A stretch of 6,306 nucleotides of DNA. Origin: Pseudomonadota bacterium. GTDB lineage: Bacteria; Pseudomonadota; Gammaproteobacteria; Burkholderiales; Burkholderiaceae_B. This document shows, one piece after another, positions 1 to 5,619 of the stretch (position 1 is the first letter of the stretch; every line of letters starts with the position of its first letter). Both the position numbers and the translations under genes were made by a program. Below the pieces are notes generated by a model. It saw only the letters and a list, made by a program, of their open reading frames with translations. It was not told the origin of the DNA and did no database searches. The stretch spans positions 1 through 6,306 of the forward strand of contig JAEWEH010000312.1 of NCBI GenBank assembly GCA_023389535.1, read 5' to 3'.

Positions 1-330
1 GACCAGGCCGCCGAGGCATTGATGGGGTTTTTTACCAAATTCGGCGATGGCGCGGCGGATCTGACGCCGCTTACCGGCCTGAACAAGCGCCGGGTCCGGG
101 CGCTGGCCATGGCCTTGGGCGCGCCGGAATCATTGGCCATGAAGGTGCCCACCGCCGATCTGGAAACCTTGTCGCCGCTCAAGCCCGACGAAGACGCCTT
201 CGGCGTCACGTATGCGGAGATCGATGATTTCCTGGAAGGCAAGGACATTCCGCAGCAAGCAGCCGAAACGATATTGCGCACTTACCGCCTTAGCGCCCAC
301 AAGCGGGAATTGCCGCGCGTTCCTGCTTGA
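1..330 (+). CDS. nadE: NAD+ synthetase, C-terminal part (5' end outside the window)
   Basis: NadE makes NAD+ in the cytoplasm by amidating nicotinic acid adenine dinucleotide with ATP and an ammonia source. The frame is open from base 1 and gives 109 residues before TGA at 328-330; the true start lies upstream of the window. The visible part follows the C-terminal region of bacterial NadE closely: [16 protein letters not shown], then [19 protein letters not shown], a [11 protein letters not shown] segment, IDDFLEGK, and a final HKRELP like the HKR.PP end of E. coli NadE. The E. coli enzyme is about 275 residues, so roughly 40% of such a protein is visible. The glutaminase domain found in some NadE types is N-terminal and could not be seen here, so the ammonia- or glutamine-dependent form is undecided. 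The family assignment is firm. Confidence 0.93.
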   Translation, partial: DQAAEALMGFFTKFGDGAADLTPLTGLNKRRVRALAMALGAPESLAMKVPTADLETLSPLKPDEDAFGVTYAEIDDFLEGKDIPQQAAETILRTYRLSAHKRELPRVPA

Positions 331-359
331 GCAAGGCCGGCGGCACCGTAGTCGAAAAC

Positions 360-387
360 GACGGGCCCGTTGCGCGGCGGACCCGTC
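360..387 (+). terminator. GC-rich hairpin downstream of nadE, possible terminator
   Basis: Bases 360-369 (GACGGGCCCG) pair with 378-387 (CGGACCCGTC) over ten positions with one mismatch, around an 8-base loop. The hairpin starts 29 bp after the nadE stop, where a transcription terminator is expected. The plus-strand tail is only mildly T-rich (TTGTGGTT at 391-398). On the minus strand the stem is followed by GTTTTCG, a short T run from the AAAA at 355-358. It could therefore act weakly in either direction or simply protect the nadE mRNA end. The pairing is directly visible; the function is inferred. Confidence 0.45.
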
Positions 388-550
388 CGGTTGTGGTTCG
401 GCTCTGGACGCTTTGATCAACTGGATGCCTGGTCGGACTTGCGGTTCATCTATTGTGCCGGCTTGGGCGTGGCGGCGGTGCTGCGCAGTCGAAGTCCCCC
501 CCACTTGGCCTGCGCACAGCCTTCCGCAATAAGGTAGTGCGACGGGGGCC

Positions 551-556
551 TATAAT
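551..556 (+). promoter_or_regulatory. Candidate -10 box of the TauE/SafE-family gene
   Basis: A perfect TATAAT sits 35 bp before the GTG at 592. No convincing -35 lies 16-18 bp upstream (AATAAG-like sequence there). TTCCGC at 522-527 is too far away, with a 23-bp spacer. If used, transcription would start near 562-564, giving a leader of about 30 bases. The missing -35 would imply an activator or a weak promoter. Confidence 0.4.
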
Positions 557-591
557 CATGCCTTCCGCTTTCCTCTTGTAGCCCTCGCAAC

Positions 592-1335
592 GTGCAACTA
601 GGCCTTCTTGCTTTACTGTCGGTATCTGTCTTAGGTACTTCGTTCCTGTCCGGCGTATTCGGCATGGCCGGCGGCATGGTATTGATGGGCATATTGATTG
701 CGATCGTGCCCGTATCCGTCGCCATGGTGCTGCACGGCGCGGCGCAAATGACATCCAACGGCTGGCGTGCTTTACTCTGGCGCCGCAATATCAATTTCCC
801 GATATTTTTTCGCTATGTGGCGGGCCTGCTCGTCGCAGGACTGCTTTTTTCTTTTGTCGGCTTCGTCCCCGATCGCGCCCTGATACTGCTTACCCTGGGC
901 GTCATCCCGTTTCTCGCTGTTCTGATTCCGGCCAGGTTCGTCCCCCAGGCAACCAGCCGTTTGGGTTCGGAAGCCTGCGGCTTCCTGAATACGTCCATGC
1001 AGTTTATCGCGGGCGTATCCGGCCCCTTGCTGGATGTCTTTTTCGTACGCAGCGATATGGATCGGCGGGCAGTCGTCGCCACCAAAGCGGCCTGCCAGAC
1101 CGTTTCCCACTTTGCCAAGCTGATTTATTTCACCAGCGTGGCCGGCAGCGCCAGCGAGGTGGAAGCAATCGCGATAGGGCTGTCGGTTTTCATGGCCATT
1201 GCCGGCACCAGCCTGAGCAAGTTCGTGCTTGAAAAGCTTACCGACACGCAATTCCGGCGCTGGACTCAGGGCCTGGTGATGGTCATCGGCGTCGTTTACC
1301 TGACGCAGGGCGCCTACGTCTTGCTGGCCGACTGA
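592..1335 (+). CDS. TauE/SafE-family (DUF81) membrane permease
   Basis: A hydrophobic 247-residue inner-membrane protein of the TauE/SafE family, which exports or takes up small anions such as sulfite, sulfoacetate or other organosulfur compounds. It has the family's duplicated layout: an N-terminal helix ending in GVFGMAGG (residues 21-28), then further helices at about 29-50, 73-91 and 95-113. A second half-repeat follows, with GVSGPLLD (141-148) and the ATKAACQTVSHFAKL segment (163-177), and last helices near 190-208 and 226-245. The length is normal for the family. The GTG start was chosen because the next in-frame codon set upstream reaches a stop (553-555) with no better start and the first helix begins here; no clear Shine-Dalgarno precedes it. 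The gene stands alone on this strand, 261 bp after nadE. Its 3' end overlaps the minus-strand CinA-like gene by 22 bp. The transported substrate cannot be told from sequence. Confidence 0.87.
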   Translation: MQLGLLALLSVSVLGTSFLSGVFGMAGGMVLMGILIAIVPVSVAMVLHGAAQMTSNGWRALLWRRNINFPIFFRYVAGLLVAGLLFSFVGFVPDRALILLTLGVIPFLAVLIPARFVPQATSRLGSEACGFLNTSMQFIAGVSGPLLDVFFVRSDMDRRAVVATKAACQTVSHFAKLIYFTSVAGSASEVEAIAIGLSVFMAIAGTSLSKFVLEKLTDTQFRRWTQGLVMVIGVVYLTQGAYVLLAD

Positions 1336-1829
1336 TCGCGGGCCTGCTCATGGAAATCGGGTAGCCGCTGCAAGGCGTACCTTGCGCTGGCTTCCCGGAT
1401 TTCACTACGGTTGCCGGCAAAGCGCCGTGTTTCGCTGAAAATGACTGGCGCCTCGTCCGGCGCTTGCCCCATAGAAAAAGCCCAGGCGTAACATTGCGTG
1501 CCCGCCGGGACATCCTTGTCGGTGTCGTCCGCCACGCCGGTATTCGATACCGCCACATTCGCGCGGCTACGTGTCAGCGCCCCTGCCGCCATTTCACGTG
1601 CGACCTCTTCGCTGGTCAAGCTATAGCGTTCCATCGTTTCAGGCCGAACGTGCAGGCAGTGTTCTTTGGCGTAGGGCGAATAGACGACGAAGGCGCAGTC
1701 CAACAGTTGCCCGGCCCCGGGGATGTCCGCCAGGGTTGCGGCGATCAGCCCGGCCGTGCACGATTCAGCCGTCACCAGTAACAGCGATTCATCCCGCATG
1801 TAGTCCGCCACGGTTTCGATGTCTTTCAT
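1314..1829 (-). CDS. CinA C-terminal domain (PncC-like) protein, variant motif
   Basis: A 171-residue soluble protein consisting only of the CinA C-terminal domain. In E. coli PncC this domain is nicotinamide-nucleotide amidohydrolase, which turns NMN into nicotinate mononucleotide for NAD recycling. Family signatures seen: TAESCTAGLIA (residues 20-30, with Ser23), YSPYAKE (50-56, with Tyr50 and Lys55), SNTGVA (95-100) and FAGNRSEIR (137-145, with Arg141 and Arg145). The usual GxAGPxGG loop is replaced by GVADDTDKDVPAGTQ (98-112), so amidase activity should not be taken for granted. The C-terminal tail EQARDQSASKT is polar and probably disordered. The ATG is supported by AAAGGA seven bases upstream. 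The gene lies 38 bp after the minus-strand hypothetical gene, likely in one operon. It overlaps the end of the TauE/SafE gene by 22 bp. Family membership is clear; the exact reaction is open. Confidence 0.86.
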   Translation of the reverse strand: MKDIETVADYMRDESLLLVTAESCTAGLIAATLADIPGAGQLLDCAFVVYSPYAKEHCLHVRPETMERYSLTSEEVAREMAAGALTRSRANVAVSNTGVADDTDKDVPAGTQCYAWAFSMGQAPDEAPVIFSETRRFAGNRSEIREASARYALQRLPDFHEQARDQSASKT

Positions 1830-1836
1830 ATTGTTT

Positions 1837-1842
1837 TCCTTT
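1837..1842 (-). promoter_or_regulatory. Ribosome binding site of the CinA-like gene
   Basis: On the minus strand AAAGGA lies seven bases before the ATG at 1829, inside the 38-bp gap after the preceding gene. It supports this start and independent translation initiation within a shared transcript. Confidence 0.7.
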
Positions 1843-1867
1843 CGCGTTACTGTGACGGCAGGGTTGC

Positions 1868-2437
1868 CTACCGACCGGAATTGCGTTTGCCTTCTTCCAC
1901 CGCCTTGCGCAGGTCTTCGTCGCTCAGGATGCGCTGGTCGGGGTCCGCGGTATTCCCGTCGCCCGGCGAAAATCGCAGCTTTTCCATGTAAGGGGTTGGT
2001 TTCTTGCGCCGGTAGTCGGCAAATTCCTTGGCATAGTATTCCCGCGCCTGCTCAACGGTTTTGGCTTTGGTGGCAATATCGTGCATCAGGTTCAACGCCA
2101 GAAAATTGGCCTGTTCGTCATGGCAGCGCGCTGACACCTCGCCCGCCGTGCGATTGATGACCACACTGCCGTCAAAACTGCACACCTCGGTAGCCAGGTC
2201 CGGGGGAAAACGGTAGTCGATCACCGACTCTACCGAATCATAATGGGGCGCGGGAAAATTATGCTCATAGGCCTTGCGAAAGGCGGTGATTCTCTTCCAG
2301 GGTCCAGGGCGGTGCCAGGTAATCTGCGTATCGGTTGCCTCGTCCGGTTCCCCGTACTGATCCACAACAAGCTGCGCCGCTTCCTGGGCATCCTCCGGCC
2401 AGTCAGCGATAGATGGAGATGGTTTCTTTGCGGGCAT
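1868..2437 (-). CDS. Conserved-looking hypothetical protein, soluble, 189 residues
   Basis: I do not recognise a named domain. The protein has no signal peptide and no membrane segment, so it is probably cytoplasmic. Residues 14-30 are acidic and helical (WPEDAQEAAQLVVDQYGEPDE). A tryptophan/proline-rich stretch follows (WHRPGPWKRI, 41-50), then HNFPAPHYD (59-67) and DYRFPPDL (74-81). Next come FDGSVVINRTAGEVSARCHDE (88-108) and NFLALNLMHDIATKAKTVEQAR (111-132). The tail (144-189) is polar with several K/R and D/E residues. The ordered motifs and good codon use argue for a real, conserved gene rather than a shadow; my memory suggests similar uncharacterised proteins exist, but I cannot verify this. 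The start is supported by a strong TAAGGAG six bases upstream of ATG. It lies 102 bp downstream of the XRE-cupin gene and 38 bp upstream of the CinA-like gene on the same strand. Confidence 0.8.
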   Translation of the reverse strand: MPAKKPSPSIADWPEDAQEAAQLVVDQYGEPDEATDTQITWHRPGPWKRITAFRKAYEHNFPAPHYDSVESVIDYRFPPDLATEVCSFDGSVVINRTAGEVSARCHDEQANFLALNLMHDIATKAKTVEQAREYYAKEFADYRRKKPTPYMEKLRFSPGDGNTADPDQRILSDEDLRKAVEEGKRNSGR

Positions 2438-2443
2438 GTTCGG

Positions 2444-2450
2444 CTCCTTA
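2444..2450 (-). promoter_or_regulatory. Strong ribosome binding site of the hypothetical gene
   Basis: On the minus strand TAAGGAG lies six bases before the ATG at 2437. It is close to the full anti-16S consensus and the strongest Shine-Dalgarno in the window, which fixes the start of the 189-residue protein and suggests efficient translation. Confidence 0.75.
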
Positions 2451-2539
2451 CGCGTTTCCGTGGAAGCTCACGGCCAGCAAACACCGTGCCCTGATCCGTC
2501 TCGATAAGCCAGCACGCACCGCCTGCCATGGCCGCCGCT

Positions 2540-3175
2540 TCAGCCGTGGGAGTCGCTCTCGTTGACGCACACCACGAGGATCTCTACCGCCTCGGGCGAG
2601 GCGCACAAATAATGGTGGCCCAGCGCGTTGTTGAAATAGATGCTGTCGTGCTGCTTCAAGGTTTCCACACGGCCATTCTCGAACTGCATCGTCAGGCTGC
2701 CGCTAAGGACAAAAATGAATTCCTCGCCCGCATGCTTGCTGAAATCGCTGGCATCGATAGGTTTGCCCGGTTCTACCCGTCCGTACATGGGCGTCATTTT
2801 CTTTTGCGGCCACTCCGTCGCCAACATGCCGTAAAGATAGCGGTGTGCCGTGTAACTGACGCCCTGGCCGGCGCGGTCGACAAGAATATCGCGTGGGCCC
2901 GCCGGAGACGACGGCGCAAACAAGTCGCTCAGGTCCAGCTGCAGCGCGCGGCTGACCGCCAGGAATTTTTCGTAGCTCAGGGCAATCAGGCCGCGCTCGG
3001 CTTTCGATAGCGACGCAAGCGATACGCCGGATTGATGCGCAAGGTCACTAAGTGTCAGTCCCAGCCTTTTGCGCGCGCCCCGGATCCGGCCGCCCATTTC
3101 CGCTTTGCTGAATACCTGGCCTTGCGAAGAGTCGGTTGATGCTGGTGTTGCGACCACGTCGATAGTATTTGCCAA
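2540..3175 (-). CDS. XRE-family transcriptional regulator with C-terminal cupin domain
   Basis: A DNA-binding regulator of the XRE-cupin type, the architecture of PuuR and many amino-acid or amine catabolism regulators. Residues 28-86 form the helix-turn-helix domain (GRIRGARKRLGLTLSDLA, then the recognition-helix region SLASLSKAERG, 52-62, and LDLSDLFA, 80-87). Residues about 125-205 form a single cupin barrel, with HAGEEFIFVLSG (148-159) as motif 1 and DSIYFNNALGHHY (177-189) as motif 2; a small effector probably binds there. The start is uncertain. TTG at 3175 follows a TAA stop directly and has no Shine-Dalgarno, GTG at 3157 is next, and ATG at 3097 (residue 27) would still keep the whole HTH. 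The gene is divergent from the deacylase operon with a 111-bp control region between them, so it most likely controls that operon and itself. Activator or repressor role is unknown. Confidence 0.9.
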   Translation of the reverse strand: MANTIDVVATPASTDSSQGQVFSKAEMGGRIRGARKRLGLTLSDLAHQSGVSLASLSKAERGLIALSYEKFLAVSRALQLDLSDLFAPSSPAGPRDILVDRAGQGVSYTAHRYLYGMLATEWPQKKMTPMYGRVEPGKPIDASDFSKHAGEEFIFVLSGSLTMQFENGRVETLKQHDSIYFNNALGHHYLCASPEAVEILVVCVNESDSHG

Positions 3176-3191
3176 TTATTTTGCCGATTTT

Positions 3192-3220
3192 AATATAAAT
3201 AAATTATTTTCATATGTGAA
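3192..3220 (-). promoter_or_regulatory. Candidate promoter of the XRE-cupin regulator gene
   Basis: On the minus strand TTCACA (3215-3220) and TATATT (3192-3197) are separated by 17 bp; each matches the sigma-70 consensus at five of six positions. Transcription would begin near 3185, about ten bases before the TTG start at 3175, leaving almost no leader for it. The -35 box and most of the spacer lie in the 20-bp palindrome, which fits autoregulation. Confidence 0.6.
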
Positions 3221-3224
3221 AATA
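3205..3224. promoter_or_regulatory. Interrupted palindrome, likely operator of the XRE-cupin regulator
   Basis: TATTTTCA (3205-3212) and TGAAAATA (3217-3224) are perfect inverted 8-bp arms around the centre TATG. The site lies in the AT-rich gap between the divergent regulator and deacylase genes. It covers the candidate minus-strand -35 and the candidate plus-strand -35. XRE-cupin proteins are dimers that bind such dyads near their own genes. The symmetry is directly visible; the binding partner is inferred from position. Confidence 0.6.
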
Positions 3225-3236
3225 TTAGCCTATGGT
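3207..3236 (+). promoter_or_regulatory. Candidate promoter of the deacylase operon
   Basis: TTTTCA (3207-3212) and TATGGT (3231-3236) are 18 bp apart; each matches the sigma-70 consensus at only four of six positions. Transcription would start near 3243, giving a leader of about 44 bases before ATG at 3287. The weak match suggests that an activator is needed or that the true promoter is elsewhere in the 111-bp region. Confidence 0.35.
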
Positions 3237-3286
3237 AGCGTTTTCCGACCAACGTAGATATAGCACTGTTTTCGTGCATCCCGATT

Positions 3287-4519
3287 ATGCCCCAGCTCGA
3301 CTCTTTATCCGGCAACCGCCCTCAAACCTCGGTGGAGTGGATCAGTAAGCTCATATCCTACGATACGACTAGCCGCTACTCGAGTCTGGACCTTATCGCA
3401 TTCATCCAGGATTATCTGAACGAAGAGGGGCTGGAAGGCGTGCTGACCCACGATAGCACGGGGAAAAAAGCGAATCTGTTCGCCACCATACCCAGTGCTT
3501 CCGGCGCCACCACCGGCGGCCTGGTCTTGTCGGGCCACACGGATGTGGTGCCGGTCGACGGGCAGAACTGGTCCAGTGACCCTTTCCAGGCCGACATCAG
3601 GGACGGACGCCTATATGGCCGCGGCGCATGCGACATGAAGGGTTTCATTGGCGTGACCTTGCAACTGCTGCCGCTGATATTGCAGAAGCGCTTGGCATAT
3701 CCGATACACCTGGCCTATTCCTACGACGAAGAAGTCGGCTGCGTCGGCGCGCCGCGCATGATCGAAGAATTGCTGCAGCGGGGAATCAAGCCCAGCGGTT
3801 GCGTCGTGGGGGAACCGACCAGCATGCGCACCATCGTCGCCCACAAGGGCATCAATGTATATCGTTGCCGGGTGCACGGCCATGCAGCCCATTCATCGCT
3901 GACGCCCAAGGGCCTGAACGCGATCGAACACGCCGCGCGCATCATCTGCGCGATTCGCGACCTCGCGGATTCCTACAAGGCCCAGGGGCCGTTCGATCAG
4001 GCATTCGACGTTCCCTACACGACGATGCAAACCAGCATGATACGCGGTGGCATTGCACTGAACACGGTGCCCGATCTGTGTGAATTCGAATTTGAATACC
4101 GCAACCTGCCCGACACCTCCGCACAGGCCGTGCTGAAAAAAATCCAGGACTATATCCACCAGGACGCCGTGCCGCGCATGCTGGCGGAAAACCCGGCCGG
4201 TCGGGTCGACATCGAGCAATTGGCCAGTGCTCCCGGCCTGGACGCCGCGGAAGAAGCAGCCATCACACAACTGGTGCGCGCCTTGACCCGCGACACACAG
4301 GTGCGCAAGGTCGCCTATGGGACCGAGGCGGGATTGTTCCAGGCGGCGGGTGTGCCATCGGTGATCTGCGGGCCCGGCAATATCGAGCAGGCGCATCGAC
4401 CCGATGAATACGTCGAACTGGACCAGATCGCGCAATGCGAGAAATTCCTGACCGCGCTGATCGAGACACAAACCATCGAAGCGCAAAGCGCCAATCCCGA
4501 CGCACGAACGCATCCATAA
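3287..4519 (+). CDS. M20 family deacylase, acetylornithine deacetylase type
   Basis: A 410-residue zinc-dependent M20 hydrolase most like ArgE, which removes the acetyl group from N2-acetylornithine in the cytoplasm. All catalytic positions appear present: SGHTDVVPVD with His84 and Asp86, GRGACDMKG with Asp116, YDEEVG with the general base Glu148 and ligand Glu149, GEPT with Glu176, and the last ligand His370 in CGPGNIEQAHRPDEY. The dimerisation (lid) domain occupies about 185-295, with HGHAAHSS (197-204, His202) and NTVPD (259-263). Length is slightly above the usual 380-390 because of a polar tail. The ATG at 3287 has no good Shine-Dalgarno, but no in-frame ATG, GTG or TTG precedes it near the promoter and the family core begins by residue 16. 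Its place next to an XRE-cupin regulator and before a dehydratase and a cyclodeaminase-family gene points to catabolism rather than arginine synthesis. Other N-acyl amino acids are possible substrates. Confidence 0.88.
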   Translation: MPQLDSLSGNRPQTSVEWISKLISYDTTSRYSSLDLIAFIQDYLNEEGLEGVLTHDSTGKKANLFATIPSASGATTGGLVLSGHTDVVPVDGQNWSSDPFQADIRDGRLYGRGACDMKGFIGVTLQLLPLILQKRLAYPIHLAYSYDEEVGCVGAPRMIEELLQRGIKPSGCVVGEPTSMRTIVAHKGINVYRCRVHGHAAHSSLTPKGLNAIEHAARIICAIRDLADSYKAQGPFDQAFDVPYTTMQTSMIRGGIALNTVPDLCEFEFEYRNLPDTSAQAVLKKIQDYIHQDAVPRMLAENPAGRVDIEQLASAPGLDAAEEAAITQLVRALTRDTQVRKVAYGTEAGLFQAAGVPSVICGPGNIEQAHRPDEYVELDQIAQCEKFLTALIETQTIEAQSANPDARTHP

Positions 4520-4614
4520 CATAGTTCGGTCGCCATATCCGCAGGCGCGGCGAGTCCGTGCCGGGGCTATGTCGCGGCGGGCCGCAACGCAGCGCGGCAA
4601 CCAACGACTTTTCC

Positions 4615-4620
4615 AGGGAA
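4615..4620 (+). promoter_or_regulatory. Ribosome binding site deciding the dehydratase start
   Basis: AGGGAA lies six bases before the ATG at 4627. It selects this start over the in-frame GTG at 4558, whose 23 extra codons (MPGLCRGG..., low in conservation-like character) have no ribosome binding site. Confidence 0.7.
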
Positions 4621-4626
4621 ATCATC

Positions 4627-5619
4627 ATGACTAGCGATAAGGCACAAGCACCGGGACTGGACGACATCGCGCAAGCACACGCGCGGCTTCAGCCCTACGT
4701 AAAGCAGACTCCGGTAATGGACTACACCGGCCCCCAGTTGCCGCCCGACACCACACTCAATTTCAAGTTCGAGCTGCTGCAAGTTTCGGGCACCTTCAAG
4801 GCGCGAGGCGCCTTCGCCAATATGCTGGGCATGTCCGAGGCGGACAAGGCCCACGGCGTAACCTGCGTGTCCGCGGGGAATCATGCCGTGGCGGTCGCCT
4901 ATGTGGCCAATAAGCTGGGCATCAAGGCCAAGACTGTGATGATCAAGACCGCCAGCCCCGCACGGGTTGCTTTGTGCCGGCAGTACGGGGCAGAGATCGT
5001 GTTTGCCGATGACGGCCAGCAAGCCTTCGATATCGTGCGCCGGATCGAAGCCGAAGAAAAGATGCATTTCATCCATCCGTTCAGCACCTATCCCACAATT
5101 CTGGGGACGGCAACCCTGGGCTACGAATGGATGCGCCAGGCGGGGGACCTGGACGCCATCGTTCTGCCGATAGGCGGGGGAGGGCTGGCCGCGGGCGTTT
5201 CCGCTGCGGTCAAGCTCATGGCGCCCAACTGCCGGGTATATGGCGTAGAACCTGAAGGCGCAAACGTCATGGCACAGAGCTTCGCCGCGAACGCACCGCA
5301 GAAGATGGGTGCGATGAGCAGCATCGCCGACAGCCTGATGGCGCCTCATACCGATGCATACAGCTATCAGATCTGCCGTGACAATATCGATGCCTTGTGC
5401 ACGGTCAGCGAGGACCAGATCCGGGAAGCGATGCTGATGCTGTTTTCAGAGCTGAAGCTGGCGATCGAGCCGGCCTGCGCCGTGGCGACTGCAGCCGTGT
5501 TGCATCCCTTGCGCGAAACGCTGCAAGGCAAGCGTATTGGCGTGCTGTTATGCGGCACGAATACCGATCCGGACACTTACATGAAGCATCTTACCGCCGC
5601 CAGCGGCAAGGCGGCCTGA
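4627..5619 (+). CDS. PLP-dependent serine/threonine dehydratase-family enzyme
   Basis: A 330-residue fold-type II PLP enzyme without a C-terminal ACT domain, so a catabolic or specialised dehydratase rather than the regulated biosynthetic IlvA. The PLP lysine is Lys58 in VSGTFKARGAF (53-63). SAGNHAVAVAY (82-92) contains the substrate and cofactor loop, with Asn85. GGGGLAAG (183-190) binds the phosphate, and LLCGTNTD (307-314) ends the PLP site. SEDQIREAM (261-269) and LAIEPACAV (278-286) are typical of threonine dehydratases. Such enzymes eliminate water or ammonia from hydroxy or diamino acids: threonine, serine, beta-hydroxyaspartate (BhcB) and the hydroxyectoine pathway (EutB) are known cases. 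The gene follows the deacylase after 107 bp and ends in TGATG, sharing one base with the next start. Substrate cannot be assigned; the pairing with a mu-crystallin-family gene favours a hydroxy amino acid other than plain threonine. Confidence 0.88.
   Translation: MTSDKAQAPGLDDIAQAHARLQPYVKQTPVMDYTGPQLPPDTTLNFKFELLQVSGTFKARGAFANMLGMSEADKAHGVTCVSAGNHAVAVAYVANKLGIKAKTVMIKTASPARVALCRQYGAEIVFADDGQQAFDIVRRIEAEEKMHFIHPFSTYPTILGTATLGYEWMRQAGDLDAIVLPIGGGGLAAGVSAAVKLMAPNCRVYGVEPEGANVMAQSFAANAPQKMGAMSSIADSLMAPHTDAYSYQICRDNIDALCTVSEDQIREAMLMLFSELKLAIEPACAVATAAVLHPLRETLQGKRIGVLLCGTNTDPDTYMKHLTAASGKAA

Noticed and set aside
558..581. Seven-codon upstream frame (MPSAFLL) before the permease, as a possible leader peptide
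   Set aside because: Its ATG begins one base after the TATAAT box and would lie upstream of the expected transcription start, so it would not be in the mRNA.
2230..2529. 99-residue minus-strand frame starting just after the regulator stop (MAGGACWLIETDQG...)
   Set aside because: The first 20 residues look protein-like, but there is no ribosome binding site. The rest runs out of frame through the start of the well-supported 189-residue gene with an R- and S-rich translation.
3263..3277. Small inverted repeat GCAC-7-GTGC just before the deacylase start
   Set aside because: Four-base arms are expected by chance, and there is no second line of evidence for a second operator or an RNA switch.
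3893..4600. 235-residue minus-strand open frame opposite the deacylase gene
   Set aside because: It runs antisense to a gene with all M20 catalytic motifs, and its translation is rich in H, R, C and G without domain-like blocks. It is a shadow produced by GC-rich third positions.
4558..4626. N-terminal extension of the dehydratase from a GTG start
   Set aside because: No ribosome binding site precedes the GTG, the extra residues do not resemble the family, and AGGGAA before ATG 4627 gives the expected N-terminus.
4567..5349. 260-residue minus-strand open frame opposite the dehydratase gene
   Set aside because: The plus strand encodes clear PLP-enzyme motifs; the antisense product shows no recognisable domain and no ribosome binding context.
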